Under the pieces are notes generated by a model. The model searched no databases, was not told the origin of the DNA, and worked only from the letters and a program-made list of their open reading frames with translations. Below, in pieces: positions 7,882 through 19,017 of a DNA stretch of 64,000 bases. This DNA comes from Planctomycetota bacterium (lineage in GTDB: Bacteria > Planctomycetota > B15-G4), in NCBI GenBank assembly GCA_020638905.1, contig JACKHP010000010.1, forward strand, positions 62,001-126,000. Direction: 5' to 3'. The translations under genes were made by a program, and so were the position numbers. Numbering within the stretch: position 1 is the stretch's first letter; every line of letters starts with the position of its first letter.

Positions 7882-10212
7882 ATGGCGGACGGCGCGCGCG
7901 ACGGGCGCGCGCCGTCGTCCCGTGACCGGGGGGCGCGCGTCCCCCGGAGCGGGAGCGCCGCTGGCCTCGCCGTCGCGGGACTGGTCGCGCTCGCGCTGCT
8001 TTCGCCGAACGCCTGCCGCGCCCCGCTCGACGGTGCCGCGTCCGACCTGGCGCAGGCGCCCGACGCCGACACGTCGGCGCGCGGCGCCGTCGAGGCTCGG
8101 GCGGCCGGGCCGCCGTGGGTCGTGGCGCTCACGCCACTCGAGCGCAAGCGCATCCTGCGCATGTCCCCGCTCGGGGATCCGCCGCCCGACCCCACGAACG
8201 CGGTGGCCGACGACCCGCGGGCGGCGCGTCTCGGGCAGGCGCTGTTCTTCGACCCGCGGCTGTCCGACGACGGCTCGGTGGCGTGCGTGAGCTGCCACGA
8301 TCCGCAGAAGGGCTGGGCCGACGGACGCCGCCTCGCGCGCGGACTGGCCGACGCGTCCTTCCACGCCCCCACGCTGTGGAACGCGGCGTACCAGCGCTGG
8401 TACTTCTGGGACGGTCGGGCCGACTCGCTCTGGGCGCAGGCCCTCGGCCCGCTCGAGAACCCCAAGGAGCACGGCGCCGACCGCTCCCTCGTGGCGCACG
8501 TCCTGCACGACGACCCGCGCCTCGCGGCGGCGTACGAGGAGGTCTTCGGCGCGCTGCCCGAACTCGACGACGCGGCGCGCTTCCCGGCGCGCGCCCGTCC
8601 GGTGCCGGGCGAGCCGTCGAATCCGCAGCAGCTCGCGTGGGACGCGATGCATCCCAGCGACCGCGACGACGTGAACCGCGTGTTCGCCAACGTGGGCAAG
8701 TCGCTCGAGGCCTTCGAGCGCCGGATCGTCTCGAGGCACGCACCGATCGACACGTTCGTCGAGGGACTGCGCACGGGCGACGCGTCCGAGCTGGCCGCGC
8801 TCGACGAGTCGGCCGTACGCGGCGCGCAGCTCTTCGTGGGACGCGGCAACTGCCACGTGTGCCACGGCGGCGCGACGTTCTCCGACCTCGAGTTCCACGA
8901 CATCCGGCTGCCGCTGGCGGGAGCACCGTCGGTGGGCGACCCGGGACGACTGGGCGCGTACCGCAAGCTGCGCGGCGACCCGTTCGCCGGCGGCGGGGCG
9001 TACAGCGACGATCCCGAGACCGGCGACGACAAGGTGGCGCGCCTGCTTCCGTCGGAGGAGGCCTACGGCGCCTTCAAGACGCCTTCGCTGCGCAACGTGG
9101 CGGCCACCGCGCCGTACATGCACCGGGGCCACTTCGCCACGCTCGACGACGTGCTCGACCACTACTCGACCCTGGCCCGCGGCGGCACGCCCGTCGGACA
9201 CCACACCGAGCCGCGCAGGAGCGAGAGCATCCTCGTGCCGTTGCACCTCACGGCGCAGGAGCACGACGATCTGCGAGCGTTCCTCGAGTCGCTCACCGAC
9301 ACGGCCATCGACCCGGCGCTCACCCGTCCGCCGGCCGGACTGGAACCCCCGCCGCCGCGTCCGCGCTCACGGGCGCTCGACGACTTCCGCGCGATCTCGG
9401 CCGACGCGCTCGAGTCGCATCCGCTCGAGGAGCTGGCCGGGCTCGACCGCGTGCGCGGCTGGCGCCTGCGCGAGGACCTCGTGCGCGCCCTGGCCGATCC
9501 GGAGTCGACGCGCTTCAAGGAGCCGTTGTTCCTGCCGGGCGTCGAGGCGTTGCTGCCGCGCGAGGCCGCCGAGCTCGCGCGCTACGACGGTGGACGCCTG
9601 TTCCTGCGCGACCTGCGTGCGCTCGACCTCGAGACCGCGCGACAGCTCGTCGGATTCCGTCCAGGGGGCGAACTGTTCCTCGACGGACTCGCGACGCTCG
9701 ACCTCGATGTCGCCCGCGTGCTCGCCGCGTGGAAGGGCGACCGGCTCTCGCTCGGCGGACTGACGTCGCTGTCGCCCGACCTGGCGCAGGTGCTGGCGGT
9801 CTTCGGCGGCGGACTCGAGCTCGACGGTGTGCGTGGGCTCGACGACGAGACCGCGCGCGCCCTGTCCGCGTGGCGCTCGCCCGGGCCCGGACGCATGCTC
9901 TCGCTCGACGGCGTGCGCGGGCTCGCGCCGGAGGTCGTGGCGACGCTCGCGGCCGTCGACGGCTGGGGGCTCAGCCTGGGCGGGCTCGAGACCCTCGACG
10001 CGCCGCTGGCCGAGGCGCTGCGGGGCGCGCACGTCACGCTGCTGCGCCTCGACGGCGTGCGCTCGCTGTCGTCCGACGCGGTCGAGCCCATGACGCACTG
10101 GACGGCGCGCTTCGTCGAGCTGCGCGCGCTGCGCGAGGCCGACGCCGACACGCGCGCCCGGCTCGAGGCCGCGCCGCCCGTCTTCAGCCTCGATCCGCCG
10201 CCGGGCGCCTGA
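7882..10212 (+). CDS. Cytochrome c peroxidase (MauG/CcpA family) fused to a leucine-rich-like repeat domain
   Basis: 776 residues. After a hydrophobic N-terminus (about 28-41, possible lipoprotein end at Cys45) comes a di-heme peroxidase domain with heme sites CVSCH (135-139) and CHVCH (324-328), a FKTPSLRN segment and a PYMHRGHFATL segment, all typical of bacterial cytochrome c peroxidases that reduce H2O2 in the periplasm. Instead of ending near residue 480, the protein continues for about 290 residues, of which 549-743 form about eight repeats of roughly 24 residues with the pattern LxLxGLxxLxxxxAxxLA. An in-frame GTG at 7876 is an alternative start. Only 2 bp separate it from the YtkA-like gene, so it belongs to that operon. 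Confidence 0.85.
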   Translation: MADGARDGRAPSSRDRGARVPRSGSAAGLAVAGLVALALLSPNACRAPLDGAASDLAQAPDADTSARGAVEARAAGPPWVVALTPLERKRILRMSPLGDPPPDPTNAVADDPRAARLGQALFFDPRLSDDGSVACVSCHDPQKGWADGRRLARGLADASFHAPTLWNAAYQRWYFWDGRADSLWAQALGPLENPKEHGADRSLVAHVLHDDPRLAAAYEEVFGALPELDDAARFPARARPVPGEPSNPQQLAWDAMHPSDRDDVNRVFANVGKSLEAFERRIVSRHAPIDTFVEGLRTGDASELAALDESAVRGAQLFVGRGNCHVCHGGATFSDLEFHDIRLPLAGAPSVGDPGRLGAYRKLRGDPFAGGGAYSDDPETGDDKVARLLPSEEAYGAFKTPSLRNVAATAPYMHRGHFATLDDVLDHYSTLARGGTPVGHHTEPRRSESILVPLHLTAQEHDDLRAFLESLTDTAIDPALTRPPAGLEPPPPRPRSRALDDFRAISADALESHPLEELAGLDRVRGWRLREDLVRALADPESTRFKEPLFLPGVEALLPREAAELARYDGGRLFLRDLRALDLETARQLVGFRPGGELFLDGLATLDLDVARVLAAWKGDRLSLGGLTSLSPDLAQVLAVFGGGLELDGVRGLDDETARALSAWRSPGPGRMLSLDGVRGLAPEVVATLAAVDGWGLSLGGLETLDAPLAEALRGAHVTLLRLDGVRSLSSDAVEPMTHWTARFVELRALREADADTRARLEAAPPVFSLDPPPGA
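9526..10113 (+). repeat. Eight tandem ~24-residue leucine-rich-like repeats inside the peroxidase gene
   Basis: The encoded units start LFLPGVEAL, LFLRDLRAL, LFLDGLATL, LSLGGLTSL, LELDGVRGL, LSLDGVRGL, LSLGGLETL and LRLDGVRSL, each followed by a short amphipathic helix with A..LA. Units are 23-28 codons long. Similar repeats are common in planctomycete proteins. The repeats are diverged rather than recently duplicated. Confidence 0.8.
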
Positions 10213-10213
10213 C

Positions 10214-10230
10214 GCGCCGACGGACGGCGC
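10214..10230. terminator. Hairpin between convergent peroxidase and carB genes
   Basis: GCGCCG (10214-10219) pairs with CGGCGC (10225-10230) across a 5-nt loop, in the 21-bp space between two convergent genes. There is no U-tract. The position suggests a bidirectional terminator. Confidence 0.5.
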
Positions 10231-10233
10231 TCG

Positions 10234-13497
<3,264 letters not shown>

Positions 13498-13562
13498 GGT
13501 GGTGCTCCTTCGGGCGGGCGTCGCGCGCGCCCGTGGACGACGCGTGCAGGCAAATCCGGGAC

Positions 13563-13568
13563 ACCATA
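13563..13568 (-). promoter_or_regulatory. Possible -10 hexamer (TATGGT) for carB
   Basis: Read on the minus strand, TATGGT lies about 65 nt before the TTG start of carB. No -35 match is seen. No pyrimidine-responsive element can be recognised. Confidence 0.3.
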
Positions 13569-13659
13569 CTCGATCGGCGCCACCGCGCCGCATGTCGGAC
13601 GGGGTCGCGAGCCGGGTCCGGCGCCCGTCGAAGAGCCTGGCGCCCTCCGCCCGGCAGGG

Positions 13660-14553
13660 TCAGCCCGCGCGGCCGGGCCCGTCCTCGCCGCACCACTCCC
13701 GCACCGCGCGTCCCAGGCGGACGGCGACGTCCTCGGGCAGCAGCGCCTCGGGGCCCAGCTCGTCGGCCGCCAGGTCGCCCGCGCGGGCGTGCAGGTGCAC
13801 CGCCAGGGCGGCCGCGCCGGCCGCGTCGGGCAGCCGGGCCAAGAGCGCGCCCAGGCAGCCGGAGAGGACGTCCCCCATCCCCGCCCGGGCCATGCCCGGG
13901 TTGCCGGACGACTCGATGCGCACGCGCTCGCCGTCCGTGGTCACGGTGCGGTGGCCCTTGAGCACGACCACCGCGCCGGTGTGCGAGGCCAGGGCGCGCG
14001 CCCGTGCGACGCGCTCGTCGTCGCCCCGTGGCGCGGGACTCCGGTCGAGGCGTGCCAGCTCGCCCGGGTGCGGCGTGAGCACCGTCGGCGCCGGACGTCG
14101 GCGCAAACGCTCGACGCCGGACAGCGCGAGCAGGTTGAGACCGTCTGCGTCGAGCAGCAGCGGACGCGCCGCTCCGTCGAGGAGTCCCTCGACGAACGCG
14201 CCGGTGGCAGGGTGTCCGCCGAGTCCAGGACCCAGCACCACGGTGTCGGAGCCCAGGGCCAGCTCGAGCGCGCCGGGCAGGGCGCGCGCGTCGAAGCCGC
14301 CCTGCTCGCCGTCGGGCGCGCGGTGCAGCACGCACGACGGGACGGCCGGCAGCACGAGCGGCGCGATGCCCTCGGGCACGAGCAGGTGCACGTAGCCCGC
14401 GCCCATGCGCAGCGCGCCCAGGGCCGCCAGGATCGCCGCCCCGGGATAGCGTCCGCAGCCGGCCGCCACGAGCACGCTCCCGTAGTCGCCCTTGTGCGTG
14501 TCGGCGAGGCGTTCGGGCAGGGCGGGCAACGGCAGATCGGGCGCGTCGACCAT
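13660..14553 (-). CDS. nnrD: ADP-dependent NAD(P)H-hydrate dehydratase
   Basis: 297 residues, one YjeF-C/ribokinase-like domain. Family marks are HKGDYGSVLVAAG near residue 20, VLGPGLGG, LTPHPGELARL, VVLKGHRTV and the catalytic-site GNPGMARAGMGDVLSG. The enzyme repairs hydrated NADH and NADPH using ADP (or ATP). In many bacteria it is fused to the NnrE epimerase; here the N-terminal YjeF-N half is absent and no separate nnrE is in the window. An AGGAG ribosome binding site precedes the ATG. It is divergent from the BFN-domain gene. Confidence 0.93.
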   Translation of the reverse strand: MVDAPDLPLPALPERLADTHKGDYGSVLVAAGCGRYPGAAILAALGALRMGAGYVHLLVPEGIAPLVLPAVPSCVLHRAPDGEQGGFDARALPGALELALGSDTVVLGPGLGGHPATGAFVEGLLDGAARPLLLDADGLNLLALSGVERLRRRPAPTVLTPHPGELARLDRSPAPRGDDERVARARALASHTGAVVVLKGHRTVTTDGERVRIESSGNPGMARAGMGDVLSGCLGALLARLPDAAGAAALAVHLHARAGDLAADELGPEALLPEDVAVRLGRAVREWCGEDGPGRAG

Positions 14554-14595
14554 CGGGTGCTCCTGCGCGGACGGGGCGTCCTGCGCCTCGGCCCG

Positions 14596-14601
14596 ATGGT
14601 A
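14596..14601 (-). promoter_or_regulatory. -10-like hexamer (TACCAT) for nnrD
   Basis: On the minus strand, GCTACCAT lies 42 nt before the nnrD ATG. It faces away from the TATACT hexamer of the divergent gene, so the two promoters are about 30 bp apart. Confidence 0.35.
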
Positions 14602-14624
14602 GCCGCGGGCCCCGGCGGGGTCGC

Positions 14625-14630
14625 TATACT
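14625..14630 (+). promoter_or_regulatory. -10 hexamer TATACT immediately before a start codon (leaderless geometry)
   Basis: TATACT (5/6 match to TATAAT) ends only 6 nt before the ATG at 14637. Transcription starting about 7 nt downstream would begin at the A of the ATG. No Shine-Dalgarno is present between the two. Confidence 0.6.
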
Positions 14631-14636
14631 CGGCCC

Positions 14637-15065
14637 ATGGCCATGAGAGAGGTGGAGCTCGCGCGGATCATCCGCAACGACGAGACGCCGGAGTGCCACC
14701 TCTACCTCCGCGAACTCGACGGCGGCCGCATCTTCCCCATCATCATCCACCAGAACGAGATGGCGGAGATCCACCGCAAGGTGACGGGCCTCGTGATGCG
14801 GCGTCCGATGACGCACGATCTGTTCGCCTCGCTCATGCAGGCGGCGGGGCTGCGGCTCACGGCGGTCGAGATCACCGAGCTCAAGTCCGAGGTGTTCTAC
14901 GCGCGCATGCTGCTCGAAGGCGACGCGGGACAGAGCTTCTCGCTCGATGCGCGCCCGTCCGACGCGGTGGCCATCGCCACCGGGGTGCGCGCGCCGCTGT
15001 TCGCCAGCGAGAAGATCCTCGACGAGATCGGTGTGGTCGAAGGCGCGGAGGACGACACGGCCTGA
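14637..15065 (+). CDS. Bifunctional nuclease (BFN/DUF151) domain protein
   Basis: 142 residues made of one BFN domain: a FPIIIH strand followed by the E..EI segment, then MTHDLFASLM, the LTAVEI strand, and the family signature LDARPSDAVAIA. Members from Thermotoga and plants have been reported to have DNase and RNase activity; the bacterial role is unclear. Two ATGs are possible (14637 and 14643). There is no ribosome binding site, but a TATACT hexamer ends 6 nt upstream, which suggests a leaderless transcript. tRNA-Ser(UGA) begins 21 nt after the stop with no obvious promoter of its own, so the two may be co-transcribed. Confidence 0.9.
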   Translation: MAMREVELARIIRNDETPECHLYLRELDGGRIFPIIIHQNEMAEIHRKVTGLVMRRPMTHDLFASLMQAAGLRLTAVEITELKSEVFYARMLLEGDAGQSFSLDARPSDAVAIATGVRAPLFASEKILDEIGVVEGAEDDTA

Positions 15066-15086
15066 CGAGCGGCGCCGGCTTCGCGT

Positions 15087-15175
15087 GGAGGGGTGGCAGA
15101 GTGGTCGATTGCGACGGTCTTGAAAACCGTTGGCCTCCCAAGGGCTCGTGGGTTCGAATCCCACCCCCTCCGCCA
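15087..15175 (+). tRNA. tRNA-Ser (anticodon UGA)
   Basis: Acceptor GGAGGGG (15087-15093) pairs with CCCCTCC (15165-15171), discriminator G, encoded CCA (15173-15175). The anticodon stem ACGGT/ACCGT encloses CTTGAAA with anticodon TGA. A long class II variable arm and the GGTTCGAATCC T-arm are present. It reads UCA and probably other UCN codons. Confidence 0.97.
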
Positions 15176-15257
15176 TCTCGCTCGCGTGCGGGGCTTCGGT
15201 CACGCATGATGCGCACCGCGCGGCGCTCCCCGGCACCGACGCGTCGGCGCCCGGTCG

Positions 15258-15287
15258 TTGACAAGGGACCGCATGGACAGGTTGAAT
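15258..15287 (+). promoter_or_regulatory. Sigma70-type promoter for tRNA-Ser(GCU)
   Basis: A perfect -35 TTGACA (15258-15263) is followed by an 18-bp spacer and TTGAAT (15282-15287, 4/6). Transcription would start near 15294, about 5 nt before the mature tRNA. This is one of the best consensus promoters in the window. Confidence 0.6.
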
Positions 15288-15298
15288 CCGGGCCCGCC

Positions 15299-15392
15299 GG
15301 ACAGGTGGCAGAGTGGTCGAATGCGGCAGATTGCTAATCTGTTGACGGGGGTTTCTCCCCGTCCGCGGGTTCGAATCCCGCCCTGTCCGCCA
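15299..15392 (+). tRNA. tRNA-Ser (anticodon GCU)
   Basis: Acceptor GGACAGG (15299-15305) pairs with CCTGTCC (15382-15388), discriminator G, encoded CCA (15390-15392). Anticodon stem GCAGA/TCTGT encloses TTGCTAA, anticodon GCT. The variable arm is long (CGGGG..CCCCG) and the T-arm GGGTTCGAATCCC is intact. It reads AGC/AGU codons, complementing the UGA isoacceptor just upstream. Confidence 0.97.
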
Positions 15393-15407
15393 GCCCTTCT
15401 CTTCGCC

Positions 15408-15848
15408 GTGACGCTGCTCCTCGCGACCACTCCGGGTTGCGTCACGCGAACGCTCTTCGTGCGCAGCGACCCGCCCGGGGCGCGGGTCCTGCTCGACGGC
15501 AAGGCCGTCGGCACGACGCCGTACACCGAGGTCTTCCAGTCGTACGGCGTGCGGCGGCTCGAGCTGCGGCTCGAGGGACACCGACGGCTGGTGGCCGAAC
15601 TCGACATCGTGCGTCCGTGGTGGCAGTACCTGCCCTTCGCGCTGATCACCGACGTGCTCTGGCCGTTCCCGATCCACGACGAGCGCACCTTCGAGTTCGC
15701 GCTCGAGCCGCTCGACCCGGATGCCGCGACCTTCGGGGACGCGCAGGCGGCCTACGAGCGCATGCTGCGCCACAAGGAGCGCGTCACGGGACGGGGCGAG
15801 CCCGCGGACGCCGCGCGCGACGCGCCCGACGACGGAACCCGCCCGTGA
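15408..15848 (+). CDS. PEGA-domain lipoprotein
   Basis: About 146 residues from the GTG at 15408, the only plausible start between the tRNA and the lipobox. The segment VRSDPPGARVLLDGK...GTTPY is the PEGA motif, a short beta domain found on bacterial surface proteins, often tied to envelope or S-layer structures. A Cys after ATTPG looks like a lipobox, but the signal would be unusually short (Cys11), so the true start may be non-standard. A WWQYLPFALITDVLWPFP segment could be a membrane-associated helix. It begins 16 nt after the tRNA-Ser CCA end and overlaps murD by 4 bp (GTGA), so a mixed tRNA-mRNA transcript is likely. Confidence 0.7.
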   Translation: MTLLLATTPGCVTRTLFVRSDPPGARVLLDGKAVGTTPYTEVFQSYGVRRLELRLEGHRRLVAELDIVRPWWQYLPFALITDVLWPFPIHDERTFEFALEPLDPDAATFGDAQAAYERMLRHKERVTGRGEPADAARDAPDDGTRP

Positions 15849-17236
15849 GCGCACCGTCCCTCGCGGGGGCGCGCGCGCTGGTGCTGGGCCTGGGACGCTT
15901 CGGCGGCGGCCTCGGAGCGGCGCGCTGGCTGCTGTCCCAGGGGGCGCGGGTGACCGTCACCGACCGGCTGCCGCGGGAGGCGTTGGTGGTCCCGGCGACC
16001 GAGCTCGAACGCGCCGGCGCGCGACTCGTCCTCGGGGGACACGAGGGCGTCGACCTGGCGTCGACCGACCTGCTCGTGGTGAACCCGGCCGTCCCGCTCT
16101 CGGCGCCCCTCGTGCGGGCGGCGCGCGCGGCCGGCGTGCCGGTCACGAGCGAGATCGCGCTGCTGCTCGAGCGCTGGCCCGGGCCCGTGCTGGGCGTGAC
16201 CGGCAGCAACGGCAAGTCGACCACCGTCTGCCTGGCGAAGGCCCTGCTCTCGGCCGCGGGCGTCGAGGCCTGGGAAGGCGGCAACCTGGGAGGATCGCTC
16301 CTGCCGCGCCTGGCGACCGCCGGTCCGCGCACCGCGGCGGTGCTCGAGCTGTCGTCGTTCATGCTCGAGCTGCTGCCCGAACTCGGGCTCGGTCCCGACG
16401 TGGCGATCGTGCTCAACGTGACGCCCAACCACCTCGACCGCCACGGCACGATGGACGCCTACACGGCCGCCAAGGCCGGCATCCTGGTGCGGGCGCGCGC
16501 GGCCGTGCTGAACGCCGACGACCCGCGCACCTCGATCATGGGCCTGGGACGTCCCCTGCGCGCGCTGCGCTTCGGCGTCGCCGGACGCGACCGCGACCTG
16601 GGTGTCGATCCGGCGGGACACCTGGTCGACGCGTCCGGGCGGCGAGTCGTGGCCTCGTCCGAGGTGCCCCTCCCCGGGCGCATGAACCGGGTCGACCTGG
16701 CCGCGGCGATCCTGGCCGCGGGCGAGCTGCTCGACGATCGCGAGCGGGTGCTGGCGGCGGTCCCGGCGGCGCTGTCCGGATTCCGTCCCCCGGCGCACCG
16801 GCTGCAGCTCGTGGACGAGCGCCTGGGTGTGCGCTGGATCGACGATTCGGTCTCGACCACGCCCGAGTCGACCGCGGCCTCGCTCGAGGCCATCGGCGGT
16901 CCGTGCCTGCTCGTGGCGGGCGGCCACGACAAGGGACTCGACCCCCGTCCGCTGCTCGACGCCGCGCGCGGGCGGGCCCGGATCGTGCTCACCGTGGGCG
17001 AACAGGGGGGTCCGCTGGCGATGGCCCTCAACCGCGAGGGCATCCCTGCCGAACAAGTGCATACGGTGGAGGCGGCCGTGCTCCGCGCCGCGAGGCTCGC
17101 TCGCGTGGGCGACACGGTGCTGCTCTCTCCGGGGTACTCGTCCCATGACCAGTTCGCCAACTACGAGGCACGCGCCGAGGCCTTCGCACGGGCGGTGGCC
17201 CGTCTGGCCCTGTCGCCCCCGGCCGAGGAGTGCTAG
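15845..17236 (+). CDS. murD: UDP-N-acetylmuramoylalanine--D-glutamate ligase
   Basis: 463 residues. Three Mur-ligase parts are visible: an N-terminal Rossmann-like domain (VLGLGRFGGGLGAARWL), the central ATPase with P-loop GVTGSNGKST (117-126), ELSSFMLE and NVTPNHLDRHGTMDAY, and the C-terminal domain with DDSVSTTPEST and GGHDKGLD. It adds D-glutamate to UDP-MurNAc-L-Ala in the cytoplasm during peptidoglycan synthesis. The GTG start overlaps the PEGA lipoprotein stop. It stands alone here: no other mur/fts genes are adjacent, unlike the usual dcw cluster. mcsA follows after 32 bp. Confidence 0.95.
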   Translation: MSAPSLAGARALVLGLGRFGGGLGAARWLLSQGARVTVTDRLPREALVVPATELERAGARLVLGGHEGVDLASTDLLVVNPAVPLSAPLVRAARAAGVPVTSEIALLLERWPGPVLGVTGSNGKSTTVCLAKALLSAAGVEAWEGGNLGGSLLPRLATAGPRTAAVLELSSFMLELLPELGLGPDVAIVLNVTPNHLDRHGTMDAYTAAKAGILVRARAAVLNADDPRTSIMGLGRPLRALRFGVAGRDRDLGVDPAGHLVDASGRRVVASSEVPLPGRMNRVDLAAAILAAGELLDDRERVLAAVPAALSGFRPPAHRLQLVDERLGVRWIDDSVSTTPESTAASLEAIGGPCLLVAGGHDKGLDPRPLLDAARGRARIVLTVGEQGGPLAMALNREGIPAEQVHTVEAAVLRAARLARVGDTVLLSPGYSSHDQFANYEARAEAFARAVARLALSPPAEEC

Positions 17237-17239
17237 AAC
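17234..17239 (+). promoter_or_regulatory. Possible extended -10 (TGCTAGAAC) before mcsA
   Basis: TGCTAGAAC sits on the murD stop codon, 29 nt before the mcsA ATG. No -35 is evident. It could give mcsA-mcsB-clpC a promoter separate from murD. Confidence 0.3.
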
Positions 17240-17268
17240 GGGCTCGAAGGGACCGAGGAGCCCCTGAC

Positions 17269-17826
17269 ATGTACAGTTGCGACCGCTGCGACAGTCCCGC
17301 CACCGTCCACATGACGGACATCAAGCAGGGCGAGAAGACCGAGCGCCACTTCTGCGAGGAGTGCGCGCGCGCCATGCAGGTGCCCCAGCCCAGCAAAGAA
17401 CTGGCCAAGCTGCTGAAGAGCTTCGAACCGATCCACTCGATGGCGCGGCGCAAGCTGGCCCAGACGAACCTGGCCTGCCCCGAGTGCGGCATGACCTACG
17501 CCGAGTTCCGCCAGCAGGGACGCTTCGGCTGTCCGCACGACTACAAGGCGTTCGGCGACGAGGTGGTCAAGCTGCTGCAGCGCATCCACGGGTCGACCGA
17601 GTACTCGGGTCCGGCGCCCGACGGGCGCACGATCGAGGGCGGCAAGCTGGTCGACGAGGTGACGCTCATCCGGGCGCGCCTCGAGCAGGCCGTGGCCGAA
17701 GAAGACTACGAGCAGGCGGCGCGCCTGCGCGACGAGATCCGCCAGCAGTTGCGTGCCCGGGGGCGTCCGTCGGGCGACCGTCCGACCGGCGGGCCCGCCG
17801 GCGACCAGGGCTCGGTCGAGACCTGA
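17269..17826 (+). CDS. mcsA: McsA, zinc-finger activator of the McsB protein arginine kinase
   Basis: 185 residues. Cysteine pairs C4/C7 and C29/C32 form a first zinc site, C70/C73 with C88 (and H90) a second, and a UVR-type helical hairpin (EEDYEQAARLRDEI) covers about 125-158. In Firmicutes McsA binds and activates McsB, and the UVR motif resembles the ClpC middle domain. GAGGAG (17255-17260) precedes the ATG. mcsB starts 8 bp downstream and clpC follows, as in the Bacillus clpC operon. The heat-shock repressor gene ctsR, normally the first gene of that operon, is absent; murD precedes instead. Confidence 0.92.
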   Translation: MYSCDRCDSPATVHMTDIKQGEKTERHFCEECARAMQVPQPSKELAKLLKSFEPIHSMARRKLAQTNLACPECGMTYAEFRQQGRFGCPHDYKAFGDEVVKLLQRIHGSTEYSGPAPDGRTIEGGKLVDEVTLIRARLEQAVAEEDYEQAARLRDEIRQQLRARGRPSGDRPTGGPAGDQGSVET

Positions 17827-17834
17827 GGCGACCC

Positions 17835-18947
17835 ATGGCCCCAGGCGACCAATCGTCCCTCTTCCCCATGGACCCCGGACCGGGGGCCTTCGACCTGCCC
17901 GCGCTGTGGCTCGAGCGCACGGGTCCCGAGCGCGACGTGGTCGTCTCGTCCCGCATGCGCCTGGCGCGCAACGTCGACGGCTTCCACTTCAAGCCCAAGC
18001 TCGACCCGGGCGAGGGACAGCGCCTCGAGACGTACCTGCACACCGTGCTGGGCGAGATCGACCCGGCGCTGCGCTACCACGCGCTGCACGAGCTGCCCGA
18101 GCACCACCGCGAGGTCATGTTCGAGCGCCACCTCGTCTCGCGCGAGCACGTCTCCGACGAGCAGCCGCGCGCGGTGGCCTTCGACCGCACCGGCACCACG
18201 AGCGTGATGGTCAACGAGGAAGACCACCTGCGCATCCAGGTCTTCTCGCCCGGCCTCGACCTCGACGAGCTCCAGGGACGGGTGCGCGAGCTCGACGCAC
18301 GCATCGCGAGTCGCGTGGCCTACTGCTTCGACGAGCGCTTCGGATACATCACGGCGTGCCCCACGAACACGGGCACCGGCCTGCGCGTGTCGGTCATGCT
18401 GCACCTGCCGGCGCTGGCGTTCCGTCCCGAGGTGCGCGGTGCGCGCGGGGGAGAGCGCGACATCGTGCGCATGCACAACGCGGCTCAGCAGCTCGGCCTG
18501 ACCGTGCGCGGCCTGTTCGGCGAGAGCAGCCGGGCCGAGGGCGACTTCTTCCAGATCAGCAACCAGGTGACCCTCGGGCGCACCGCCGAACAGACCGTCC
18601 ACGACGTGCACGAGCTCGTGCAGCTCGTGCTCGACTGGGAGCGGCGCAGCCGCGAGACGCACCTGAAGACGAACCGACACCGCCTCGAAGACCACGTCTG
18701 GCGTGCCTGGGCCCTGCTGGGCCACGCGCGGCGCATGTCCTCGGGCGAGGCCCTGGCACACCTCTCGGCCCTGCGGCTGGGCGTGTGCCTGGGCATCATC
18801 GACCGGGTCGACGTGGGCACCCTGCAGGGGCTCATGGTCACGATGCGACCCGGTCACCTCCAGCACCTGGCCGGACGGGAGCTCACTCCCGAGGAGCGCG
18901 ACGTGGTTCGCGCCGCCCGCATCCGCGACGCGCTCTCCTCGACCTGA
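17835..18947 (+). CDS. mcsB: Protein arginine kinase McsB
   Basis: 370 residues, phosphagen-kinase-like catalytic fold. SSRMRLARN (38-46) is the nucleotide-binding start motif and the CPTNTGTGLR loop carries the reactive Cys175. The C-terminal RDVVRA (355-360) matches the RDxxRA motif reported to bind phospho-arginine allosterically in Geobacillus McsB; its presence separates protein arginine kinases from small-molecule arginine or creatine kinases. McsB phosphorylates arginine on damaged proteins, marking them for ClpCP. It lies between mcsA (8 bp) and clpC (70 bp), which fits that role. No YwlE-type arginine phosphatase gene is in the window. Confidence 0.95.
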   Translation: MAPGDQSSLFPMDPGPGAFDLPALWLERTGPERDVVVSSRMRLARNVDGFHFKPKLDPGEGQRLETYLHTVLGEIDPALRYHALHELPEHHREVMFERHLVSREHVSDEQPRAVAFDRTGTTSVMVNEEDHLRIQVFSPGLDLDELQGRVRELDARIASRVAYCFDERFGYITACPTNTGTGLRVSVMLHLPALAFRPEVRGARGGERDIVRMHNAAQQLGLTVRGLFGESSRAEGDFFQISNQVTLGRTAEQTVHDVHELVQLVLDWERRSRETHLKTNRHRLEDHVWRAWALLGHARRMSSGEALAHLSALRLGVCLGIIDRVDVGTLQGLMVTMRPGHLQHLAGRELTPEERDVVRAARIRDALSST

Positions 18948-19017
18948 AGCGCTCCGCGCGCTATCTCGTCCCTTTCGATCCCGACTTCACGGCTGGCAAC
19001 CACCCGAGCTCACGACC

